The notes beneath the pieces are model-generated. The model was not told where the DNA came from and did not search any database. It saw only the letters and a list, made by a program, of their open reading frames with translations. Below, piece after piece: positions 9,107 through 18,246 of a stretch of DNA of 64,000 nucleotides. The stretch is from CAVWGP01 sp963754645 (GTDB lineage: Bacteria > Pseudomonadota > Alphaproteobacteria > Bin65). A program made the translations under genes and the position numbers. Numbering within the stretch: the stretch's first letter is position 1; each line of letters starts with the position of its first letter. Where the stretch lies: the NCBI GenBank assembly GCA_963754645.1, contig CAVWGP010000012.1, positions 558,001 through 622,000 of the forward strand, given 5' to 3'.

Positions 9107-9961
9107 ATGCGCCATAAGCTGCGGGCCGCTATCGCCGCCGTGTTGTTGTGGTTGCCGACGCATTTTTCCGCCACCGCGCAGACCGGCGGTTCCTCGGCGC
9201 CGCCGCGGGAGCTGCGCATTTGGAGCGCGGGCGCGGCGCAGGCCGGCTTGCGTGACGCGGCGACGCTGTACGGGCAGCGCCACCGGACCACGGTTCATAT
9301 GGAATTCTCGCCGATGGCGCCGCTCGCCAAGCGGCTGGCCGATCTCGCCGCCGGCCGGGCCGAAGCCGGCAAGCCGCCCGACATCGTCGTTTTGACCGAA
9401 GCGGGCATGAACGAGGCGCGCAGCAAGGGCTGGATCGCGATCGGACCGGCCGGCACGATCGGCGGCCCGGCGACAGATACCGGCGGCATCGTCGAAGTGG
9501 GTCGCACCGGCATCGGCATCGCCGTGCACGAGAACGCGCCGCTGCCCGACATCAAAACGCCGGAAGCGCTGAAACGCACGCTGTTGGCCGCGAAATCGGT
9601 CGTCTACATCGATCCGGCGCGCGGCACCAGCGGGCGCCATGTCGCCGCGATGTTCGCGGCGCTCGGCATCGCCGAAGCGATGAAGGGCAAGACGACGCTC
9701 GGCGAGGGCGGCTATGTCGTGGAACCGGTCGGACGCGGCGAGATCGAGCTCGGCCTGCACCAGATCACCGAGATTTTGCCGGTCAAGGGTGTCAAGCTGG
9801 TGGGACCGCTGCCCGCGCCGCATCAGCGCATCACCGTCTATCAGGGCGCGGTTGCCGCCAAGACCAACGTTACCGCCGTGGCCCAGCATTTCCTGGTTTT
9901 CCTGCGCAGCGATGACGTGCGCAAGCTTTTCGCGGCGCGAGGTTATTTCGAAACGAAATAA
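9107..9961 (+). CDS. periplasmic substrate-binding protein (ModA-like)
   Basis: 284 residues with a Sec signal (LRAAIAAVLLWLPTHFSATAQ) and a type 2 periplasmic-binding fold: LRIWSAGAAQAGLRDAATLY, PDIVVLTEAGMNEARSKGW, VVYIDPARGTSGRHVAAMF, ELGLHQITEILPVKGVKLVGP. The pattern resembles the molybdate-binding/extracellular solute-binding proteins that often occur without their own permease. ATG 9107 follows GGGAG. No transporter genes adjoin it, so it is an orphan here; its ligand is unknown. It lies directly downstream of the transposase remnant. Confidence 0.72.
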   Translation: MRHKLRAAIAAVLLWLPTHFSATAQTGGSSAPPRELRIWSAGAAQAGLRDAATLYGQRHRTTVHMEFSPMAPLAKRLADLAAGRAEAGKPPDIVVLTEAGMNEARSKGWIAIGPAGTIGGPATDTGGIVEVGRTGIGIAVHENAPLPDIKTPEALKRTLLAAKSVVYIDPARGTSGRHVAAMFAALGIAEAMKGKTTLGEGGYVVEPVGRGEIELGLHQITEILPVKGVKLVGPLPAPHQRITVYQGAVAAKTNVTAVAQHFLVFLRSDDVRKLFAARGYFETK

Positions 9962-10105
9962 GCGGCACGCGGCCGGGCATGCCCTCTTGCCTTGCGGCCA
10001 GCCGCGAACGATCATGGCGTTCGGCACCCGACCGCGCCGGCACCATAACCGGATCGCTGTTCGCCCCGGCGCGCGACGGTCCCGCTTCTCGGAAGGGCAA
10101 TAATC

Positions 10106-11581
10106 GTGGCGCGATTCAAGTTCGTCCTTTTGACGCTGGCGGCGGTTTCGATCGCGACGCCCGCCGCCGCCTTCGACGTGCCGACATCGGATGCGAGCAC
10201 CGTCCGCGTCCGTGTCGCGGTGGTCAAGGGTCCGGCCGACAAGCCCGAAACCGTGGCGTGCTGCGCCATCGGCACCGGCTTCGTCATCGACAAGGAATAC
10301 GTCGTGACGAACAATCACGTCGTCAATCCCGACCGCTTGGACGAGATCGTCAAGCAAACGCCGGAGTCGCGCGCCTATCACCATGTCCGCGTCGCGGGCT
10401 CGACCAAGGATTTGGCCGCCGAAGTCGTGTGGAGCTCGGCCGAGCTCGATCTTGCCGTGCTGCGCGTGCCCAAGCTCGACAAGCCGGCGCTGCGATTGGC
10501 GGCGCTGTCGATGCTGGACTATCCGGAACGCGGCCAGCGCGTCTACGCCATCGGCTATCCCGGCGCCTCGGACCTGGCGCTCAACACCGAAGAAGCAACG
10601 GCGACCTCGACCGTGACCCAAGGCGTCGTCGGCAAGCTCGTGCGCGCGCCGGTGGGCGGCACGAGCCGGCCGATCATCCAGCACGACGCGGCGATCAACC
10701 CGGGAAATTCCGGCGGCCCGCTGTTCGATTCCTGCGGCACCGTCGTCGGCATCAACACCTTCATCGCGCTGTCGACGATGAACATCATCCGCGACGCGCA
10801 AGGCAATTTCATCGCGCGCGGCGCCGCCACCGCCGGCATCGCGCTCTCGCCCCATATCGGCAATCTCATCGCCGCGGCCAAAACGGTGCCGGCGCTGAAG
10901 CCGCTCAATCTCACGACAACGAACGAAAAATGCAGCGACGACGGCGTGCCGCTGACGCTCTATATCGTCATCGGCGGGCTCGGCCTGATGACTTTGGTCG
11001 CGACCTATGTCGCGCTGACGCGGCGGCGCGAGGTGGTGCGCGTCGTCGAATCCTACAGCGCCTGGAAGCATCGACGCGGCGTCAACACCGGCACGCCCCG
11101 GACCGGTCCGGCCCGGACCGGTCCGGCCGGCACCGGCGCGCCGCTGCCCTCGCCGATCGCCGGCCGCACCGGCACGCCGGGCCGCGCGCGCCATGCCGAT
11201 ACGATGACCCAGCCGCCCGCCGCCCCGCCGGCCGCCGGCGATTGGACGCTGACCGGAACCGATGCGCAGGGCCGTACCGTGCGCATCGTCGTCGCCGCCG
11301 CCGATTTCGCGAAAGCGATGGAGAGCGCCGAGAAAGGCGTCGTGCTGGGGCGCAGCGCGCCGCTGTGCGACCGCGTCATCGCCGGCGGCGGCGCCGGCAT
11401 TTCGCGCCGTCACTGCCGGTTGGCGCTCGACGCCGACGGCACGCTGTCTTGCGAGGATCTCAAATCGGCCTACGGCACCAAGCTCAACGACGCGCCGCTG
11501 GCGCCCTACCAACCAGCGACCGTCGCCGCCGGCGACAAGCTCAGCCTCGGCGGCACGATACTGACCTTGGAGAAAACATAG
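10106..11581 (+). CDS. membrane-anchored trypsin-like protease with cytoplasmic FHA domain
   Basis: 491 residues. Residues 1-22 are a signal peptide; about 30-265 form a trypsin/HtrA-like domain with His71 (VVTNNHVV), Asp115 (LDLAVLRV) and Ser202 (GNSGGPLF); about 282-304 are a membrane helix (LTLYIVIGGLGLMTLVATYVA) followed by RRR; a Thr/Pro/Gly-rich linker spans about 325-385; and about 410-491 are an FHA domain (VVLGRS, ISRRHC, SAYGTKLN). Predicted topology is protease outside, FHA inside, so it could link phospho-threonine recognition to envelope proteolysis. No PDZ domain is visible. The start is GTG 10106. A diverged paralogue follows 63 nt downstream. No Ser/Thr kinase is in this window. 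Confidence 0.85.
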   Translation: MARFKFVLLTLAAVSIATPAAAFDVPTSDASTVRVRVAVVKGPADKPETVACCAIGTGFVIDKEYVVTNNHVVNPDRLDEIVKQTPESRAYHHVRVAGSTKDLAAEVVWSSAELDLAVLRVPKLDKPALRLAALSMLDYPERGQRVYAIGYPGASDLALNTEEATATSTVTQGVVGKLVRAPVGGTSRPIIQHDAAINPGNSGGPLFDSCGTVVGINTFIALSTMNIIRDAQGNFIARGAATAGIALSPHIGNLIAAAKTVPALKPLNLTTTNEKCSDDGVPLTLYIVIGGLGLMTLVATYVALTRRREVVRVVESYSAWKHRRGVNTGTPRTGPARTGPAGTGAPLPSPIAGRTGTPGRARHADTMTQPPAAPPAAGDWTLTGTDAQGRTVRIVVAAADFAKAMESAEKGVVLGRSAPLCDRVIAGGGAGISRRHCRLALDADGTLSCEDLKSAYGTKLNDAPLAPYQPATVAAGDKLSLGGTILTLEKT

Positions 11582-11644
11582 GCGACGCGCGTACCGTAAT
11601 CGCCGCCCGCGCATTCGCAACGGTGTCGAAATTCTCGAGGAACC

Positions 11645-13058
11645 ATGCCCGCGACACGATCGATCCTAGCAATTCTTTCGCTGGTTCTCGCATCGACCGT
11701 GCCGGCGCGAGCGTTCGATCTGCCGAAAGCGGACTCCAGCACCGTTCGCGTCGTGGTTGGCGCGGTCAAGGGCGCGGAGGCGACGCTCCAACCGGTCAAG
11801 TGCTGCGCGATCGGCAGCGGCTTCGTTATTGCGGACGAGTACGTCGCGACGAATTATCATGTCATCGATTCGAGCAATTTCGCCGAGGCGTTGAAACAAG
11901 CGCCGGAAGCGCGAGTGATTTACATCGTCCGCGTCGCGGGCTCGAAGAAGAACCATTTCGCTCAACTCGTGTGGAGTTCGGTCGAGTTCGATATCGCGGT
12001 CTTGCGCGTAACCAAGCTCGACAAGCCGCCGCTCCTCTTGGCCGTTCATTCGATGCTCGATTACCCGCGCCGCGGCCAACGCGTCTATGCCATCGGCTAT
12101 CCCGGCATTTCGGACAATTTGCTCGATTCCGACGAAGCGAAGACGACCTCGACCGTCACCGAGGGCATTGTCGGCAAAGTCGCGCCCGCGTCGATGGGCG
12201 GCGCAAGCCGGCCGGTCATCCAGCACGACGCAGCGATCAATCAGGGAAATTCGGGCGGCCCGCTGTTCGACAGGTGCGGCACGGTCATCGGCATCAATAC
12301 CTTCGCCGCGCGGACGGTCCTGGAATTCAAGAAGGATAAGGAGGGCAATATCACGGCGGAGGGCATGACGCCGGCCGGCATGTCGGTCTCGCCGCATATC
12401 GGCAATCTGATCGCCTCGGTCAAAACCGTGCCGGCCCTCGCCGCAATCCGGCTCACCACCACAACCCAGGCGTGCAGCGACGAGGGCGGCGTGCCGCCGG
12501 CAGTCTATGGCCTGATCGGAGCGATCGGGCTCCTGACCATGGCCACCGCCGCGCTCGCGCTGACGCGGCGTCGCCAAGTGGTGCGCGTCGTCGAAATCTT
12601 ACAGCGCCTGGAAGCATCGCCGCGGCGTCGTGACCGGCACGCCCCGCACCGGTGCGGTACGCGCCGCCATGCCGCCCCTCGATCGCCGGCAGCCGGCAGC
12701 GCGCGCCGGCGGCGATTGGTCGCTGACGGCCGTCGGCGCCGAAGGCAAATCGGTGCGCGTCTCGATCTCGGAGGCCGAGTTCAAGAAGGCGATGATAAGC
12801 ACGGAGAAGGGCATCGTGCTCGGCCGCAGCTCGCAGCTCTCGGACAAGGTCATTCCCGGCAACAACGCCGGGATTTCCCGCCGGCATTGCAAGCTGGCGC
12901 TCAACGCCGACGGCACGCTGTCCTGCGAGGATCTCAAATCGGCCTACGGCACCAAGCTCAACGACGCGCCGCTGGCGCCGTTCCAGCCCGCGACCGTCGC
13001 CGCCGGCGATCGCCTCACCTTGGGCGAAACCATGATGACGATCGAGCGCGCCGACTAG
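11645..13058 (+). CDS. second trypsin-TM-FHA protein, one frameshift
   Basis: Paralogue of the preceding gene with the same order: signal peptide, trypsin-like domain (His in ATNYHVID, Asp in FDIAVLRV, Ser in GNSGGPLF), membrane helix (VYGLIGAIGLLTMATAALAL), short linker, FHA (VLGRS, ISRRHCKL). One extra A near 12596 (GAAATCTT instead of GAATCTT) throws the linker out of frame; the FHA part is read in the frame ending at 13058. The FHA core from SCEDLKSAYGTKLND to LAP is identical to that of the first copy, while the protease halves have diverged more. This suggests gene conversion or strong selection on the phosphopeptide site. Confidence 0.8.
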
Positions 13059-13095
13059 CGCGGGCGCTGTTGGCCCAAAAGCGGGCGGCCGCCGG

Positions 13096-13860
13096 CTATT
13101 CCGCGGCCGCCTGTCCCAACGAGCAGACGCGATCGCCGGGCCTGCACACCATGCCGGCGACATCGGACACCGGCGCCGGCGCGGCTTGCGCGGCGCCGCG
13201 GCCGAACGCGGCAATGGCCTCGCCCATGCTCGCGTCGTAGGCGACGAGTGCCTCGTCCTTGATCTTTTCCACCGCCTCGTACTTGTCCTGGAACGGCGCT
13301 TCGAGGCGTTCGTATTCGGCTTCGATGCGCTTCTTGGCTTCGGCCTTGGAAAGCCGGCCCGCCGCGACCTCGGCTTCGATGCCCGCCTCAATGGGCTCGA
13401 TTTCCGGGTCGATTTCGGCATAGATCGCCCGCACAACCTTGAGAAAAGGCTCCATCGCGCGATCGAGCGCCGCGGCGGCGCTGGCGCAGGCCGCCCTAAA
13501 CGAAAGCTCGGCCGCCGAAGCTTCGCCCGCGACGCTCACGCCGAGATGCCCGGCCACGGCTTCGCGCAACTTCTCGGCGCCGGGATAACCGGACACGCGC
13601 CCCGTCAACTTGCCATCGACGAAGACCAGCACTTCGGGGATGCTCCGAACTTCGTGGGCTTTCAGGAATTCGAGGGCGATGTCGCCGTCGATCTCGACCA
13701 GCGTCATGCGGCCGGCGAACTCCAGCGCGAGCTTGTGCATGACGGGCGCGGACAGCCGGCAGGGCGGGCACCAATCCGCCGAAACTTTCACCATCACGGT
13801 GCCGGCGGTCTTGGCGAGGACGTCGGCAATGTGGGCATCGGAGAGAATTTTCGTTGACAT
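13096..13860 (-). CDS. thioredoxin-like protein with helical C-terminal extension
   Basis: 254 residues. Residues 1-105 are a thioredoxin fold with the redox motif WCPPC (residues 30-34) and the cis-proline region RSIPEVLVFVDGK. The rest is an Ala/Glu-rich helical region (about 125-235, likely coiled coil, AEIDPEIEPIEAGIEAEVAA) and a tail with two Cys (MVCRPGDRVCSLG). No signal peptide is visible with ATG 13860 (MSTKIL), so it should be cytoplasmic. Upstream in-frame codons are less likely because they run into AT-rich spacer. It is convergent with the FHA-protease gene, 37 nt away. Function beyond thiol-disulfide exchange is unknown. Confidence 0.75.
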   Translation of the reverse strand: MSTKILSDAHIADVLAKTAGTVMVKVSADWCPPCRLSAPVMHKLALEFAGRMTLVEIDGDIALEFLKAHEVRSIPEVLVFVDGKLTGRVSGYPGAEKLREAVAGHLGVSVAGEASAAELSFRAACASAAAALDRAMEPFLKVVRAIYAEIDPEIEPIEAGIEAEVAAGRLSKAEAKKRIEAEYERLEAPFQDKYEAVEKIKDEALVAYDASMGEAIAAFGRGAAQAAPAPVSDVAGMVCRPGDRVCSLGQAAAE

Positions 13861-13928
13861 GGTTGGCGCTCGCGGCTTGAGGAGAGGGACGACGAGGCGT
13901 TTGCGGCCTCTTTCATCAACCATAACCG

Positions 13929-13960
13929 ACTGTGAGAATCCTCACAGTGACGGCCGTCAC
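13929..13960. promoter_or_regulatory. two adjacent palindromes between thioredoxin-like and DUF2272 genes
   Basis: ACTGTGAG-AATC-CTCACAGT (13929-13948) overlaps a perfect 14-nt palindrome GTGACGGCCGTCAC (13947-13960). They lie upstream of the thioredoxin-like gene and downstream of the DUF2272 gene, both on the minus strand. No T-run follows, so an operator for the thioredoxin-like gene is more likely than a terminator. Confidence 0.4.
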
Positions 13961-14004
13961 GCCGGCGCGTCTTTCGGCCAAGCCAGACGAATTTTTTCGC
14001 CCAT

Positions 14005-14796
14005 TTACGGCAGCCGGTTCTCGATCACGACGAACCACGGCCGTTCGAGCGTCGGGATGACGCGGCCCTGTTCGTCGAGGGCGACGATCGAGCGCGCGAC
14101 CGTGTCCTTGACGTTGCCGCCGATGGCGCCCAGGCGCCGCGCCGCGCGCTCGACGCGGACGACGATGTCGCAATGGCCGAGCGCGTGGTTCGACGCGTCC
14201 CAGGCTTCGAGGTCGCTGTAGACGGTGAAGCTGCGCGCGCCCTCGGCCGGGCGCACGGCGCAGATCAGGTCGCCCGGGCGCGGCGCATAGAGTGCGACGC
14301 TGTGCGGCACGAAAGCCGCCGGCACGCCGCCCGCGCTTTCGGCGGCGCGGTGCCGGCGCAGGACGCCCTTGATGTAGACTTGATGCAGCTCGTTGAAATC
14401 GAAATCCGCGGCGCTGACCCCGGCCTCACGCAGCACGGCGGAGACGAAGGCCGCCGACCACGGCGTATCGCAGCGATAGGGCGGCGCCCGGCCCGCGCCG
14501 CCGTTCTCCGACAAATCCTTTTTGCCGAGGCCCTGCTCCCAATAGCGCTCGCGGATGTGGGCGCAGCGCCGCACTTCGGGCGGCGTCGCGCCGGCCGGGC
14601 GCGGCGGCTCGAGGCGCGCCGGCACCGCGTCGAAATACACCAGCGGCGCGCCGAAGCGGCGCCACTCGCGCACCGCGATGTCGAGGATCGATTTCTTGAT
14701 CGCGCGCGCGCCCGGCGGCGGCGCGTTCGATTGCGCGCTAGCGACGCCGGCGCAACCGGCGGTGAGCAAACACAGCGCAAAGAGGACGTGCTTCAT
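14005..14796 (-). CDS. DUF2272 lipoprotein
   Basis: 263 residues. The N-terminus has a lipobox (FALCLLTAGCAG, Cys at about 15), so it is probably a lipid-anchored periplasmic protein. The body matches DUF2272: ILDIAVREWRRFGAP, then CDTPWSAAFVSAVLREAGV around residue 110, LYAPRPGDLICAVRP, SNHALGHCDIVVRV. The Trp-Ser-Ala-Ala-Phe and HCDIVV blocks recall papain-like NlpC/P60 or CHAP hydrolases, with Cys and His candidates, but that is inference. It stands alone between the thioredoxin-like gene and the antiporter operon. Confidence 0.8.
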   Translation of the reverse strand: MKHVLFALCLLTAGCAGVASAQSNAPPPGARAIKKSILDIAVREWRRFGAPLVYFDAVPARLEPPRPAGATPPEVRRCAHIRERYWEQGLGKKDLSENGGAGRAPPYRCDTPWSAAFVSAVLREAGVSAADFDFNELHQVYIKGVLRRHRAAESAGGVPAAFVPHSVALYAPRPGDLICAVRPAEGARSFTVYSDLEAWDASNHALGHCDIVVRVERAARRLGAIGGNVKDTVARSIVALDEQGRVIPTLERPWFVVIENRLP

Positions 14797-14855
14797 TTCG
14801 CGAATCCGATGCGAATGACCCGGGCCGCCGGCACGCGGATGCGAACGCGACCCGC

Positions 14856-16547
14856 TCAGTTTCTTGTAGCAAATTGCACGGCCAAGTAGATTGCAAGCAC
14901 CGCGAGCGCGGTGAGCGCCATCGTTCCGCTCGCGAGTTGCTTCGAAAGGAAGCCGTCGCGATACAATCTATCGAGCCGCGCGGCGGCGCGCCCAACCGTG
15001 CGCGCGACCGCCAGCGAAACCACCGACCAGCAGGCGGCGCATAGCGGCGTCGCACGGGCTACGATTTCCGGACCGAGCCTGCGATAGAGCCAGTCCGTAT
15101 CGAGCGTGATCGTCAGCGTCCGCTTGAGCCAGCCGAGCATGAGGAAGAAGGCCAGGCCCGAGAACAGCAAGAGCTGCAGTTGGCTCACGACATGATCGCC
15201 GGTGTAGGGCACGAAGCGCGCCGCGAAGGGAAGATGTGGGTAGATCAATCCGGGCGCCACGCCGATCAGGATGCAGAGCGCGGCGCACAGTAGCATCGCG
15301 GCGCGCATGTTCCATGGTGGCTCGGCCGGCCGGAGGCCGGAATCCTTCTGGAAGAAGACGAACCAAGGAAACTTGATGCCCGCATGTAGAAATACCCCGG
15401 CGGAGCCGGCCGCCAGCAAGAACCATACGGCGTCAAGCCCGCGCTCGCCCGCCGCGTCGGAGATCATCGATTTGGTCACGAAGCCCGAGGTCAGCGGAAA
15501 AGCCGAGATCGACAGCGCGCCGACGATGCCGCAGATTGCGGTGAGCGGCATGCTGTGAAACAGCCCGCCGAGATCGGTGCATTTCGACTTCCCGGTCATG
15601 TACAGGACCGACCCAGCCGACATGAGCAGAAGCGCCTTATAGATGATGTGCGTGAAGGCGTGCGACGCGGCGCCGTTGAGTGCCAAATCGGTTCCGATGC
15701 CGATGCCAACAATCATGAAACCGACCTGGTTGACGATGCTGTAGGCCAGGATGCGCCGCATGTCGTTTTCAAGAATCGCGTAGACGATTCCGTAGAAGAT
15801 CATGAAAAGCCCGATCCAAATCAAGATATCGGCGCCCGGGAAGCCGCGCAGCAAAACGTAGACTGCGGTCTTGGTGGTGAAAGCGGAGAGCACGACCATG
15901 CCGCTGTACGACGATCGCGGATAAGCGTCGGGCAGCCAGGCGGATACCGGCGGAGCGCCGGCATTGAGCAGGAAGCCGACAAGGATGAGCCAGCGCGCGC
16001 CGCTGTCGGGCCGCATGGCAAAGAAGGCCGGCGTGCCGGCCGCTTGCGTCTCGCCAGCGATACCCGCCATGAGTATGGCGCCGCCAAGCAGATGGATAAG
16101 CAAGTATCGCAAGCCGGCCGCTTGCGCCGGCGCGCCGGCGCTCCAAATAACGAGCGTCGAGGCCAGAGCCATGATCTCCCAGAACACGAAAACCGTAATG
16201 AGATCGCCCGCGAAAACGACGCCCAGCGCGGCGCCAGCGTAGAGCAGCGCGGCGCAAGGCTCAAGCCGGCTCTTCTGGTTGAGGCCGAACAACCCGCCGG
16301 CGAATGCCATCAGCGCGAAAACCGTGCCGAACCAGCGCGCGAGCGCGTCCGTCCGAACCGGCACAAGGTCAAGATCGAGAAATCGAACGCCGAACGACGC
16401 GCCGTCGGGAATCCGCCAGATCAACCACAACGCGAGCGGCGCGGCGAGCAGAATCACGACTCGGCGCAGCGCGCCGCGCGCGAACGGGAGCGCGGCCGCG
16501 CCCAGCAGCAGCCCAGCCGCCGGCGGGATGACGTATTCACCGATCAT
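14856..16547 (-). CDS. Mrp-type antiporter subunit D-like (third copy)
   Basis: 563 residues, about 14-16 membrane helices, with the proton-translocating antiporter module seen in MrpA/MrpD and NuoL/M/N: GDLITVFVFWEIMALASTL with the conserved Glu in TM5, LLNAGAPPVSAWLPDAYPRS, and LAYSIVNQVGFMIVGI. The C-terminus carries an extra amphipathic stretch (residues about 500-563). Start ATG 16547 overlaps the small upstream gene by 11 nt. It is the last gene of the nine-gene operon. Sodium or potassium specificity cannot be read from sequence. Confidence 0.82.
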   Translation of the reverse strand: MIGEYVIPPAAGLLLGAAALPFARGALRRVVILLAAPLALWLIWRIPDGASFGVRFLDLDLVPVRTDALARWFGTVFALMAFAGGLFGLNQKSRLEPCAALLYAGAALGVVFAGDLITVFVFWEIMALASTLVIWSAGAPAQAAGLRYLLIHLLGGAILMAGIAGETQAAGTPAFFAMRPDSGARWLILVGFLLNAGAPPVSAWLPDAYPRSSYSGMVVLSAFTTKTAVYVLLRGFPGADILIWIGLFMIFYGIVYAILENDMRRILAYSIVNQVGFMIVGIGIGTDLALNGAASHAFTHIIYKALLLMSAGSVLYMTGKSKCTDLGGLFHSMPLTAICGIVGALSISAFPLTSGFVTKSMISDAAGERGLDAVWFLLAAGSAGVFLHAGIKFPWFVFFQKDSGLRPAEPPWNMRAAMLLCAALCILIGVAPGLIYPHLPFAARFVPYTGDHVVSQLQLLLFSGLAFFLMLGWLKRTLTITLDTDWLYRRLGPEIVARATPLCAACWSVVSLAVARTVGRAAARLDRLYRDGFLSKQLASGTMALTALAVLAIYLAVQFATRN

Positions 16548-16776
16548 AGTAAGTGTCGGGCCTTTTGAACACGAAGCCGAGCAGCCGCGCGAGCAGCACG
16601 AGCGCGACGCAAGCGGCAAAGCCGTACCAGGCGTGGAACCCGAAGATGCCTTCGATACCGAACAGCGCATGGCGATGAACCAGTGGTTCGGCGAGCACGA
16701 CGGCAGCGAGCACGATCCAGAATGCAATCCACAGTCGGCGTATCGTCACGGGCCGGCGGAGCCAGGGTGCTTTCAT
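16537..16776 (-). CDS. small two-helix membrane protein of the Mrp operon
   Basis: 79 residues with two hydrophobic helices (WIAFWIVLAAVVLAEPLV and WYGFAACVALVLLARLLGFVF) separated by a loop HRHALFGIEGIFGFHAW. No domain that I recognise. It sits 3 nt after the second D-like gene and overlaps the third D-like gene, so it is almost surely part of the same complex, perhaps an assembly or accessory subunit. Confidence 0.6.
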   Translation of the reverse strand: MKAPWLRRPVTIRRLWIAFWIVLAAVVLAEPLVHRHALFGIEGIFGFHAWYGFAACVALVLLARLLGFVFKRPDTYYDR

Positions 16777-16779
16777 CGC

Positions 16780-18246
16780 TCAACCTCCTCGCGGCAATTG
16801 CTGCGCCAGACCCAACGGCAGGCCGGGCAGGAAGAATATGACGATCGTGCCGATAGCCGTAATCATCAAGGCAAGGACGAGCGGCCATGGCGCCTCGCCG
16901 TGTTGAGTTGCGGATTCCTGCGTGGTCTCCGGCTTGAAGAACGCGGCGTAAACGATCGGCATGAAATAGGCGGCATTGAGCAGCGTGCTGAACGCGATGA
17001 CGCCGAGCGCGAAATAACGGCCGTCGGCCTGGGCGGCGCCGATCAAGAACCATTTGCTCACGAAGCCGGCCGTGGGCGGCACGCCGATCATCGACAGCGC
17101 GCCGATCGCGAATGCCGCCATGGTCCAAGGCATGCGCCGGCCGATCCCGTCGAGCTCGTTCACTTCGGTTTTGTGCGACGCCGTGTAAATCGATCCCGCA
17201 GCGAAGAACAAGGTGATCTTGCCGAATGCGTGGGCCGCGATATGCAGCGCCGCGCCGATCAGCGAGATCGGCGTGAGGATCATCGTTGCGAGAACGACAT
17301 AAGCGAGCTGGCTCACCGTCGAATAAGCGAGGCGGAGCTTGAGGTTCCGCTGCATCAGCGCCAGCAGCGATGCGACGACGACGGTAAATCCCGCAACGTA
17401 GACCAGCCAGTCGCCGGCGCCGCTGCGCGCCAAAGTCTCCGGGCCGAACACGTAGAGAATGACCTTGACGAACGTGAAAACGCCCGCCTTCACGACGGCA
17501 ACCGCGTGCAACAGGGCGCTGACCGGCGTCGGCGCCACCATCGCCGCGGGTAGCCAGCGGTGCAACGGCATCAGCGCAGCCTTGGTGATTCCGAATGCGA
17601 AGAGCGCCAACACGATGCCGATCTCGCGCGGCGCCGCATCGACGGGGAGGATGCCGCCAGGGGCGAATGCGCCGGTACCGGCGCGGACATGAACCCAGAT
17701 GATCGCCGTCAGGAACAGGATCACCGAGCCTCCGAGAAGCAACAGCAAATAAACACGCCCGGCGCGGATCGCCTCCGACGTCTGCTTGTGAACCACCAGC
17801 GGATAGGTCGAGAGGGTCAGCAGCTCGTAGAACAGGAACAGCGTGAATAAATTGGCGGCGAAGGCGACGCCCAGCGTCGCCGCCAACGCGACCGCGAAGC
17901 ATACGTAGAAAGAAGTTTGCCGCGGCTCGGCATTGGCGCGCATGTAGCCGATCGAGTAGACCGAGTTGACGATCCACAGGAACGACGCCAGCAGCGCGAA
18001 CATCATGCCGAGCGGCTCGAGCGAAAACTGCAAATTCACGCCGTCGATGACGCGCCAGGCGGCGGTCGCCGGGCGGCCGCCGGCGATCACGTCCGGCAGC
18101 AGCGCGCAGACGAGCGCGAACATGGCAACCGCCGCGGCCAGCGTCACCGTCTCGCGCAGGTTCGGCCGGCGATGGCAGAGGGCGATGAGAAGCGCGCCGG
18201 CGAGCGGAACCGCAATGGCGGCCAGCATGATGTGTGCCGGGGTCAT
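16780..18246 (-). CDS. mnhD: Mrp-type antiporter subunit D-like (second copy)
   Basis: 488 residues, about 14 membrane helices. NLFTLFLFYELLTLSTYPLV has the TM5 Glu, ITKAALMPLHRWLPAAMVAPTPVSALLHA has the Lys/His/Pro motif of antiporter modules, and LRLAYSTVSQLAYVVLA follows. Overlaps the first D-like gene (stop/start within 18243-18246). Together with its neighbours it builds a cation/proton antiporter or an energy-converting membrane module. Confidence 0.85.
   Translation of the reverse strand: MTPAHIMLAAIAVPLAGALLIALCHRRPNLRETVTLAAAVAMFALVCALLPDVIAGGRPATAAWRVIDGVNLQFSLEPLGMMFALLASFLWIVNSVYSIGYMRANAEPRQTSFYVCFAVALAATLGVAFAANLFTLFLFYELLTLSTYPLVVHKQTSEAIRAGRVYLLLLLGGSVILFLTAIIWVHVRAGTGAFAPGGILPVDAAPREIGIVLALFAFGITKAALMPLHRWLPAAMVAPTPVSALLHAVAVVKAGVFTFVKVILYVFGPETLARSGAGDWLVYVAGFTVVVASLLALMQRNLKLRLAYSTVSQLAYVVLATMILTPISLIGAALHIAAHAFGKITLFFAAGSIYTASHKTEVNELDGIGRRMPWTMAAFAIGALSMIGVPPTAGFVSKWFLIGAAQADGRYFALGVIAFSTLLNAAYFMPIVYAAFFKPETTQESATQHGEAPWPLVLALMITAIGTIVIFFLPGLPLGLAQQLPRGG

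Noticed and set aside
8861..11620. 919-codon open frame on the minus strand
   Set aside because: It is antisense to the binding protein and the trypsin-FHA gene, has a composition of Arg/Gly/Ala/Asp-rich noise and no family motif; high GC content keeps such frames open.
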